Positions 1-5,785 of a DNA stretch of 7,378 bases are shown in pieces. Below the pieces are notes generated by a model. The model was not told the origin of the DNA. It made no database searches and worked only from the letters and a program-made list of their open reading frames with translations. A program made the translations under genes and the position numbers. Where the stretch lies: NCBI GenBank assembly GCA_021806355.1, contig JAJZXT010000006.1, positions 1 to 7,378 of the forward strand, given 5' to 3'. Positions within the stretch are counted from its first letter, which is position 1; each line of letters opens with the position of its first letter. Source of the stretch: Thermoplasmata archaeon. GTDB taxonomy: Archaea; Thermoplasmatota; Thermoplasmata; Thermoplasmatales; Thermoplasmataceae.

Positions 1-42
1 AATTATGGTCCATAACATGATACATTTGTTTGATTTTAGGAA

Positions 43-50
43 CATATAAA
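43..50 (-). promoter_or_regulatory. Possible TATA box of a divergent gene off the left edge
   Basis: Read on the minus strand this is TTTATATG, a good archaeal box A. ATG codons follow on the same strand at 25, 18 and 13, at leaderless-type distances of roughly 21 to 33 nt. The gene itself would lie outside the window; only 4 to 8 codons would be visible, so no product can be named. On the plus strand the same AT-rich stretch (ACATATAAA, 42-50) could instead be an upstream promoter element for purH. Weak call based on motif and spacing only. Confidence 0.25.
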
Positions 51-103
51 CCCATATGTGTGAAATGTGTGCTCCATCATTTTGGCATTGAAATTCTTAA
101 AGC

Positions 104-112
104 ATATTAAAA
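104..112 (+). promoter_or_regulatory. TATA box (box A) of purH
   Basis: The stretch ATATTAAAA is centred about 23 nt before the ATG at 131. The same spacing is seen for the two other intact genes in this window, which suggests a leaderless mRNA starting at or near the ATG at 131. There is no convincing Shine-Dalgarno sequence ahead of either candidate start; the purine run AGAGA at 124-128 lies too close to 131 to be a normal one. The alternative ATG at 113 would have this box only about 5 nt upstream, which argues against it. Confidence 0.5.
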
Positions 113-130
113 ATGAAGTGTTTAGAGATC

Positions 131-1600
131 ATGAATGTGCTTGCATCCCTCACGGATAAATCCGGTTCCGATGAGTTTTTAAAGGCTATAAAAGGAAAAG
201 TAGAAAAAATTTACGCATCAGAAGGTACAAGAAAGTACCTGGAGGAAAATGGTGTGAAGAGTATTTCCCTTTCGGAACTTACTGGCTTTGATGATTTGTT
301 AGGAGGAAGGGTCAAGACACTGCACCCGGCTATTTTTTCTGGAATATTAATGCGTGATAATGATGAGGACAGAAGGCAGGTTGAAGAAAGGGGTTATTTT
401 CCCTTCGATGTGGTGATGTGCAATCTCTATGACTTCAGTAAATATATGAATGGGACTGAGGAAGAGAAGATAGAACATATAGATATTGGCGGTGTTTCTT
501 TATTACGGGCAGCAGCAAAAAACTGGAAAAGAGTGACCGTTGTCAAGAACAGGAAAGATTATGAACTTGTAGAGAGGGACATTGCTGAACATGGAATGAT
601 CAGGGAAGAAACTAGGAAAACCCTTGCCATAGATGCTTTCAAGCTGACCTACAGGTATGACATGATGATTTATAATTCCCTAAATGACAAGGGAGAAGTG
701 AGGCTCATCGAACTTGAAAATGGAAAGAAGCTTAGATATGGTGAAAACCCCGATCAGAAAGGTTTTATCTATGAGATTCCAGAATATGGAAAAATGGAAG
801 TCTTCCACGGAAAGGAGATGTCCTATAACAATTACGTAGATGCGTCTTCGGCCATTGAGACTGCCCTTGATTTCTCAGATCCATTCGCGGTTGTTATAAA
901 ACATAATACTCCGTGTGGAGCGGCTACGGGAATTAACCATGGAGATGCCCTGGAGAAAGCCATAGATGCTGATAGGGAATCTGCTTACGGGTCGGTTATA
1001 TGCATTAATGGCACTGCGGATAAAAGAGTGGCTGCGGCAATGAAAGACCTGTTTGTGGAGATAATAATTGCAAAGGATTTTGATAGCGATGCCCAGCAGA
1101 TAATAGGAAAGAAGAAGAACATAAGAATGATAAAATACTCCGGCAATGGCCCTGAAAGGAGCTTCAAAACATTATTCAATGGAATCCTTGAACAGACAAG
1201 AATGAATACCAGTATCGATCAGATGAAGGAGGTTGTTAAGACCGGAAGAGAATTTTCGACAAAGGAAATAGAATTTGCATGGAAAATAGCCGCCCACTGC
1301 AGAAGCAATGCAGTAGTTCTGACCAAAGACTGTGTTACAGTTGGTGTTGGGGCAGGCCAGACATCCCGTGTTGAGGCAACGAAGATAGCATGCAGCAGAG
1401 CAGGAGAAAAGGCACGGGGGTCCATAATGGCTTCGGATGCGTATCTGCCATTTTCTGATAACGTGGATGTTGCAGGTGAAAATGGCATTGCCGCCATAGT
1501 AGAACCGGGTGGATCAATCAGGGATCAGGATGTTATTGAATCGTGCAAGAAGCAAAAAATCTCTCTTTATTTCACCGGGAGGAGAGTGTTCCTTCATTGA
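131..1600 (+). CDS. purH: Bifunctional AICAR transformylase / IMP cyclohydrolase
   Basis: PurH catalyses the last two steps of de novo purine synthesis in the cytosol: formylation of AICAR with 10-formyl-tetrahydrofolate, then ring closure of FAICAR to IMP. The protein is 489 residues from the chosen start, slightly short for the family. The N-terminal cyclohydrolase (MGS-fold) domain has TDKSG, GRVKTLHP, NLY and IDIGG, and carries equivalents of the active-site K, Y, D and K (K62, Y100, D118, K130). The transformylase domain has LRYGENPDQK, SYNN, the catalytic K257-H258 pair in KHNTPCG, GAGQTSR, ASDAYLPF and PGGSIRDQDVI, and ends in FTGRRVFLH as the family does. I start at ATG 131 because the family begins right at this point and a TATA box sits 23 nt upstream; ATG 113 adds six residues. 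Some usually conserved spots differ (NLYDF for NLYPF, YGS for FGG). The gene stands alone and converges on the S53 gene with 2 bp between stops. Product identity is near certain. Confidence 0.96.
   Translation: MNVLASLTDKSGSDEFLKAIKGKVEKIYASEGTRKYLEENGVKSISLSELTGFDDLLGGRVKTLHPAIFSGILMRDNDEDRRQVEERGYFPFDVVMCNLYDFSKYMNGTEEEKIEHIDIGGVSLLRAAAKNWKRVTVVKNRKDYELVERDIAEHGMIREETRKTLAIDAFKLTYRYDMMIYNSLNDKGEVRLIELENGKKLRYGENPDQKGFIYEIPEYGKMEVFHGKEMSYNNYVDASSAIETALDFSDPFAVVIKHNTPCGAATGINHGDALEKAIDADRESAYGSVICINGTADKRVAAAMKDLFVEIIIAKDFDSDAQQIIGKKKNIRMIKYSGNGPERSFKTLFNGILEQTRMNTSIDQMKEVVKTGREFSTKEIEFAWKIAAHCRSNAVVLTKDCVTVGVGAGQTSRVEATKIACSRAGEKARGSIMASDAYLPFSDNVDVAGENGIAAIVEPGGSIRDQDVIESCKKQKISLYFTGRRVFLH
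1554..1559 (-). terminator. Possible T-tract terminator for the S53 gene
   Basis: On the minus strand six T residues occur about 45-50 nt past the S53 stop codon, inside the 3' end of purH. Archaeal transcription often ends at T-rich tracts without a hairpin. This is the first T run of that length beyond the stop. The call rests on composition only. Confidence 0.25.
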
Positions 1601-1602
1601 TA

Positions 1603-4600
1603 CTATCTCCTCCTTTTTGAATTTATAACAACGGCAGCTGCTATTATTATGACCAGTACGATTAGGGTTAAGTAAAGGTATATATAATTTGGATTCCGCT
1701 GCTTGCTTTCTGACAGCGAAATATTAACTCCATATGATCTGCCTTTCTGAACCGTAATATTCAGGTATTTCGCGTTATAACCTGAGGATGATGCCTTGAG
1801 AACAAAGCTTCCATAGGTGGCGGTTATATTGAAGTGGCCATTTACTGATACCTTTACAAGCTTTCCGTTGAAGAATAGTGTCGCGTCAGAAGGGGAAACC
1901 GTACCGTGAATGTATGAATATCGTATGTAATCGATCTGTACTGTTATATTCCTACCACTTATGGATATGAATTTGTTGAAATTCTGGTTGTAAAAGAGTG
2001 TTGTGTTCAAGGCATGGTATGAATAGGTTCCGTTGGCTGCATATACAGTTATGTTATTTCTGTCAGATGAATATGCTGTCCCGTCAAATGTAATGTTCCA
2101 TACTGTTCCCTTCGTAAGATTTGCCTCAATGAAATTTACAATGAATTTTACCTTTCCAGTTGCCATGTAGAGAACCAGTCCCTGTTCCTGGCTTCCTGAT
2201 TTAATGCCAATACTGTAACTGCCGGTTCCATTCTGCGAATAGATCAGGTTTGTTGCACTTTCACCTGTCTGATCAATCGATTCATTGAATGGACTTATCC
2301 GGGGAATTATCCATTGCCCTTCTTCATTTTCAACATAACTCTTAACATTAGCGGATGTTGAATTACTGAATGTTCCAAGGTATCCTGAAGGCCCTCCAAC
2401 AAGACCGAATTCAGGGTCCAGACCACCCTGATATTTATTGTTGGGAAATGGCCCGTTGTAAATCAGTTTACTTTGATAATAATATGAATAGTTTCTTTCC
2501 CCTATTATGAATGCAGCCCCTGTAACGTTCATTTTTATCTCTTGCCTGTTAACGAAAAACTTGAGATAGCTATTCATAGGGTTTCCACTGTTTATGAGCT
2601 GTGTTGAAATATTGAAGCTGTGCGGTAGAGTGATTATCCTACCTGAAGGGAAGGTATAGTGATATACCGTGGAAGTTTGATATATACCAAAAAATGGGTA
2701 ATTAACCCAACCAGTGTAATTCACCACATATCCTCCGGAAACTGTTCTGTTCAAATAAATTACGTTCTGGATCCAGTAGAGCGGCTGTCCCATCTCATTG
2801 GAGAGAAATAGATTTTGTTGAATGGACGCGTTATAGAAAGTGTTTAGAGAACCTGTTGAGTTGTATGACCTGACATTGAGTGACTTCAGTGTGAAATTGT
2901 TATCAACTCCCAAAAGATCAGATTGATTGTGCCTGAAATTTCTGTTCAGGACATAAACGGTTAGGTTATAGGCATTGATTGAACCCCATCCATCAAGTAA
3001 ACTGTATCCGTATCTTGCCTGGTATAAGTGATTCCTTCCTGTTTCTACAGGAAGGAATGGAAGTGCAGGTAACGTGGAATTGTATATTCCTGTATTTATA
3101 TATCCTGATGTGCTGTTGGAAACTTCCTTTTCGAACTGTTCTGTTCCAAGCTTATACAGCAATGGATCCAGGAAGCCGAGCCGGCTGTCATTGTTCTCGC
3201 CTAACACAAAATCGATATCTGCAATTATTCCAGCTGTGACCGGTGATGCAATACTTGTTCCCCATGCGTATTCAAAACGTCCGCCATAGGATGCGTTAGT
3301 TGCGTCGTAGGTATAACCTGATATTGAAATCGTTAAGAGAGTGTTATTGGCTATGGCTGAAACATCAGGAACCCCTCTTCCCTTTCCCTGTATTACATTA
3401 TTTGCTGACGAATCCCTTTGCCAGACAGGTTCCTTGAGACATGTATCGATCCCAGAGCTTGTGCCGTATGGACCGCCTAACTGTGTATCTCCTTTCGGCA
3501 CATACCAGTTTTCCTGTGACTGTATTTCAAGAGATACTGGGTTCAATTTGAAGCTTGTTCCTCCAACTGCAACAACACCAAAATTGTTGTACCCAATTAC
3601 TGATGGGAACTCCACATCTGTTCCAACCCACTTTGTACTGTTAGCATTATCTCCAGCATCACCTGAAGATGCCAGAACGGTGATGCCCCTTGCCTGTGAT
3701 TCCATTACGTCTTCATAGTAAGCCGTACAGTTCGAGTTACAGCCCCCCCAAGAATTAGATATGACTGAAACATTGTTTAACTTTGATTTTTGGCTGCCCG
3801 GGTTCAGTATGTAGTTGAAGGCAAGATCTAGATTGTAATAGGAAGAACTGTTTCCGTATACGTTGTATATGGTTGACCCTGGTGCTGTACTTCCAAGCAT
3901 TTCCATGTCCAGTGTGTTTTCGATATTTGCTCCAGTGCTGTCATACTGTGCAAGAGGCCCGGGTGATACTGCTCCGTTGAGTGGAACCCCGATAACCGTG
4001 GGGTGGGGTTCCCCTGCAGGCATTGTTTCGTTGAAATAACCATACACATTTGATGGTACAAATGATCCTACTCTTTCATCATGCACAAGATTTCCATATG
4101 GTGTGCTCATGCTTGTTCCATTGTACTCTCCACCCCATAAAATTGTGGCTTCAACCGATGAAGTGGGATAGCCATATTCCCTGAAGAGTGTTCCCTCATT
4201 ATAAGCAGACTGGAATTCAGGCCCATAGAAATACTGGGTATTGCTTACGCAGGCTGGAGAGATAATACTTCCCTGCAATAAGGTGTTCACTGAGGTGTTC
4301 TGCTGAATCATGATTTTGTGGTTGAGGTTAGTGCCCAGCACATATTGTGAATAATTCGAGAGTCCCGTTATGGATGTTATTTGATTGTTGAAGAATGAGG
4401 GTATCTCAGGGATTCCTGTAGCTGCATAATAGTTCTGTGACCCATTTACAAAATCTGCTGTTTGCACCCTGAACAAATTATCCACCGATTGCGTCGTGGA
4501 GCTGAATGTAAGTATAGATCTTCCTCTGTATGATGTTATATGATCTATTCCGTTTGCCTGAAGATACTTTATGAAATCATTATAGATTGTCTTTGATGGT

Positions 4601-4989
4601 TCAAATTTCCTGTCAAACTGAGTTCGTGAAAGATACTGGTGATATTGTGATGAGTTTTTATCTGATATATTTGACAGTAAGTTTTCCAGTGCTGAAATAT
4701 TTGAAAATTCAAAGCTTACAAGAATATTTTCGCTGTTGTTACCCTCTGTTGCGTTAACTTCTTTCGGACTCTCTATATGGTATTTTTTGGATGCGCTAAC
4801 ATAGTTTCTATAAGGAACTAAATTTGAGAAAATGACACTATCATTCTCCATTGATTTTTTTTGTGAACCGGATGAATGGACAATCAGTCCTGAAATCTGC
4901 TCCTGTCCTGATAGTACTGCCATGGATGAAATAATAAAAACAAGAACCATAAGGATGGAAATGATTTTTTTCATGCTTTTCAACATCAT
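1603..4989 (-). CDS. Secreted, membrane-anchored S53 (sedolisin/kumamolisin-type) protease with thermopsin-like segment
   Basis: A 1128-residue exported serine-carboxyl endopeptidase, probably acting on proteins outside the cell at low pH. Residues 1-28 form a signal peptide (basic start, hydrophobic core about 9-26). Residues about 85-215 match the pro-kumamolisin activation domain (SSQYHQYLSRTQF). The catalytic domain is about 245-680: E357 and D361 in ENTLD, oxyanion Asp D444 in SSGD and nucleophile S579 in WGTSIASP; VPDVSA (540-545) and LLDGWGS (664-670) fit the usual later motifs. D361-D444 spacing is 83 residues, near the 82 I recall for kumamolisin. Residues about 715-945 resemble thermopsin (YWIQNV, EFGLVGGPSGY, DQTGESATN). 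About 1028-1092 is a PEGA-like beta domain, and 1101-1123 is a membrane helix followed by NSKRRR, so the enzyme should be anchored facing outward. About 40 N-x-S/T sequons are present. ATG at 4986 or 4974 could also be the start. The gene is monocistronic, with an IS remnant just upstream. Confidence 0.96.
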   Translation of the reverse strand: MMLKSMKKIISILMVLVFIISSMAVLSGQEQISGLIVHSSGSQKKSMENDSVIFSNLVPYRNYVSASKKYHIESPKEVNATEGNNSENILVSFEFSNISALENLLSNISDKNSSQYHQYLSRTQFDRKFEPSKTIYNDFIKYLQANGIDHITSYRGRSILTFSSTTQSVDNLFRVQTADFVNGSQNYYAATGIPEIPSFFNNQITSITGLSNYSQYVLGTNLNHKIMIQQNTSVNTLLQGSIISPACVSNTQYFYGPEFQSAYNEGTLFREYGYPTSSVEATILWGGEYNGTSMSTPYGNLVHDERVGSFVPSNVYGYFNETMPAGEPHPTVIGVPLNGAVSPGPLAQYDSTGANIENTLDMEMLGSTAPGSTIYNVYGNSSSYYNLDLAFNYILNPGSQKSKLNNVSVISNSWGGCNSNCTAYYEDVMESQARGITVLASSGDAGDNANSTKWVGTDVEFPSVIGYNNFGVVAVGGTSFKLNPVSLEIQSQENWYVPKGDTQLGGPYGTSSGIDTCLKEPVWQRDSSANNVIQGKGRGVPDVSAIANNTLLTISISGYTYDATNASYGGRFEYAWGTSIASPVTAGIIADIDFVLGENNDSRLGFLDPLLYKLGTEQFEKEVSNSTSGYINTGIYNSTLPALPFLPVETGRNHLYQARYGYSLLDGWGSINAYNLTVYVLNRNFRHNQSDLLGVDNNFTLKSLNVRSYNSTGSLNTFYNASIQQNLFLSNEMGQPLYWIQNVIYLNRTVSGGYVVNYTGWVNYPFFGIYQTSTVYHYTFPSGRIITLPHSFNISTQLINSGNPMNSYLKFFVNRQEIKMNVTGAAFIIGERNYSYYYQSKLIYNGPFPNNKYQGGLDPEFGLVGGPSGYLGTFSNSTSANVKSYVENEEGQWIIPRISPFNESIDQTGESATNLIYSQNGTGSYSIGIKSGSQEQGLVLYMATGKVKFIVNFIEANLTKGTVWNITFDGTAYSSDRNNITVYAANGTYSYHALNTTLFYNQNFNKFISISGRNITVQIDYIRYSYIHGTVSPSDATLFFNGKLVKVSVNGHFNITATYGSFVLKASSSGYNAKYLNITVQKGRSYGVNISLSESKQRNPNYIYLYLTLIVLVIIIAAAVVINSKRRR
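1607..1618 (+). terminator. Possible pyrimidine/T-tract terminator for purH
   Basis: Seven bases after the purH stop lies a pyrimidine-only run ending in five T residues. It could end purH transcription in the archaeal T-tract manner. It also encodes the last codons of the convergent S53 gene (the Lys-Arg-Arg-Arg tail), so its composition may simply reflect that coding sequence. Confidence 0.3.
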
Positions 4990-5008
4990 CAGTTAAAATA
5001 TTCTGATC

Positions 5009-5017
5009 CTATAAAAT
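5009..5017 (-). promoter_or_regulatory. TATA box of the S53 protease gene
   Basis: On the minus strand ATTTTATAG is centred about 24 nt before the ATG at 4989, matching the spacing at purH and tri and suggesting a leaderless transcript. A second AT-rich stretch (TATTTTAA, 5000-4993) would suit the alternative start at 4974, which encodes MKKIISILMV, a typical signal-peptide beginning. The bases upstream of this box, where a BRE element would sit, coincide with the right end of the IS remnant. Confidence 0.55.
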
Positions 5018-5031
5018 GCTTCTGTGACATC

Positions 5032-5052
5032 CTCCCTCCAGCTAACAGGGAG
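5032..5052. repeat. Right-end imperfect palindrome (IPR) of the IS remnant
   Basis: CTCCCT (5032-5037) and AGGGAG (5047-5052) form a 6-bp stem around a 9-nt loop, just after the tnpB stop and close to the element's right tip. This is where TnpA binds the right end in IS200/IS605 elements. The same region normally belongs to the omega-RNA scaffold made from the 3' end of tnpB. Confidence 0.7.
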
Positions 5053-5061
5053 CTTCCCGTT

Positions 5062-5256
5062 TCATTGATCGGAGTTCCCATTGCCTGGCAGAGCTCCGAT
5101 CTCCACGGACGTGATTTTGGGAGTGCCCATCCCTACGGCGATCAATCCGGCATTATGGATATTTATTGCTGCGTTCAGGGTACGGTCCAATGTGATACTG
5201 CATACTTTGCAGTTGTATATGCGATCTGATAGTTTCAGTTCCTTCCTTATGTTACG
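5062..5256 (-). pseudogene. tnpB: tnpB remnant (C-terminal zinc ribbon only)
   Basis: TnpB is the RNA-guided RuvC-type endonuclease carried by IS200/IS605 elements. Only the last 60-odd codons are left, beginning at about NIRKELKLSDR. They include the second cysteine pair of the zinc ribbon (YNCKVC), the LDRTLNAAINI segment of the third RuvC motif, and a tail (VEIGALPGNGNSDQ) typical of archaeal TnpB. The first cysteine pair and RuvC motifs I and II are absent. Where the family usually has DRDxNAA this copy has DRTLNAA, so the third catalytic aspartate is replaced by Thr. The frame stays open upstream to a GTG at 5292, but that part is out-of-frame tnpA sequence, not TnpB. It cannot be an active nuclease. 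Confidence 0.85.
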
Positions 5257-5580
5257 AGGAAGTATGAAGGGGGCCAGAACTTCCCCTTCCACAGTTCTAT
5301 CTTAACATCTGGGAAGTTACGCTGTATCTCCCTTGATGTTATTGTTTTGACTGCGTTGATGAATGTAAAGGAGAGGTGTGGTTTTGAAAAGCATGTGGAA
5401 GTGATCCTTATCGCATTCTATGTCCAGAATATCAACATTGAATGTTTCTGCTATTTCCATGGTTTTTGTCCTGAGAAGATCCACGATGGCATCATTGGCA
5501 AATACCTTCCTCCTTTACTTTACGACCTGTATTAAGCGGTAGTATAATGAATATACAGAATGTGCCCCTTTATCCAGTTT
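5249..5580 (-). pseudogene. tnpA: tnpA remnant, IS200/IS605 Y1 (HUH) transposase
   Basis: TnpA is the single-strand-specific HUH transposase of this IS family. Conceptual translation of the minus strand gives, in order, KLDKGAHSVYSLYY, RLIQVVK, a stop (TAA at 5515-5517 where a Tyr codon is expected), RRKVFANDAIVDLL, and the HUH metal-binding motif His-Phe-His (5395-5403) in DKDHFHMLF. A frameshift follows near 5370-5378, and then FINAVKTITSREIQ and ELWKGKFWPPSYF. Homology ends at about 5250, so the C-terminal helix with the nucleophilic tyrosine is gone. No ATG precedes KLDK in frame, so the start codon is also lost. One nonsense codon, one frameshift, a lost start and a C-terminal deletion make this clearly dead. 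The next bases continue directly into the tnpB remnant. Confidence 0.85.
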
Positions 5581-5646
5581 ATATGGAATAGTTACTGTAT
5601 TATATAATATATCATTAGGATTTAGTTCGCCTTCATCCTCTCTCTT

Positions 5647-5665
5647 GCGAAAGGGGACTTCTCGC
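5647..5665. repeat. Left-end imperfect palindrome (IPL) of the IS remnant
   Basis: GCGA and AAG (5647-5653) pair with CTT and TCGC (5658-5665, one bulged base at 5661) around the loop GGGA, giving a 7-bp stem with a bulge. Bulged subterminal hairpins are typical of IS200/IS605 ends. The surrounding 31 bases (5634-5664) align with the right-end region (5028-5059) in the same orientation at 23 of 32 columns by hand count, as expected if both are bound by the same TnpA. Confidence 0.6.
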
Positions 5666-5758
5666 CCACATATGTTAAACTGATTTCATCTATCTTTTTT
5701 CGTTTGATGTTTTAAATCTAGAATGGGTATAAAAATTAAAGATTCCATTGAAAATGGC
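5666..5758. other. Intergenic stretch between IS remnant and tri promoter
   Basis: AT-rich and with no convincing gene. It contains the uncertain left tip of the IS, a T-run (5695-5700), a second TATA-like sequence (TATAAAAATTAAA, 5728-5740) that could be an upstream tri promoter, and a small inverted repeat CCATT-gaa-AATGG (5745-5757) directly before the tri TATA box. Confidence 0.4.
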
Positions 5759-5770
5759 TATATAATATAA
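5759..5770 (+). promoter_or_regulatory. TATA box of tri
   Basis: TATATAATATAA is a strong archaeal box A. Its first eight bases are centred about 23-24 nt before the ATG at 5786. The bases between box and ATG contain no Shine-Dalgarno sequence, so the transcript is probably leaderless. Confidence 0.65.
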
Positions 5771-5785
5771 TTACACTACAGAACA

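Larger units (their letters stand above)
5024..5680 (-). mobile_element. Internally deleted IS200/IS605-family element
   Basis: About 650 bp remain of an IS200/IS605-type insertion sequence reading leftwards. In order on the minus strand it holds a left-end palindrome (5647-5665), a mutated tnpA remnant, the last 60 or so codons of tnpB, and a right-end palindrome (5032-5052). The right tip is placed at about 5024, after TCAC, as is common for related elements. The left tip is uncertain, somewhere around 5670-5690. The C-terminal part of tnpA with its catalytic tyrosine, and nearly all of tnpB, are missing, so the element cannot move by itself. With both ends kept it could in principle be mobilised by a related TnpA made elsewhere in the genome. 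No target-site duplication is expected for this family. Confidence 0.8.

Noticed and set aside
3341..3718. Open frame of 125 codons on the plus strand
   Set aside because: It lies wholly antisense to the catalytic domain of the S53 protease, whose motifs are unmistakable. The antisense translation shows no recognisable domain and no promoter.
5257..5292. GTG-started N-terminal extension of the tnpB frame as a real small gene
   Set aside because: These codons are tnpA sequence read in a shifted frame (tnpA reads WKGKFWPPSYF here), so the combined frame is a product of the deletion and not a designed protein.
5081..5305. Open frame of 74 codons on the plus strand
   Set aside because: It is the reverse strand of the tnpB remnant and of the tnpA/tnpB junction.
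5347..5535. Open frame of 62 codons on the plus strand
   Set aside because: It is the reverse strand of the tnpA remnant. The minus strand reads as an IS200-type transposase with an HUH motif.
5626..5705. Short minus-strand frame ending at TAA near 5626 (about 28 codons) as the tail of another gene
   Set aside because: It has no start codon apart from an ATG four codons before its end, a stop lies just upstream, and it covers the IS left-end palindrome. Chance reading through the IS end is more likely.
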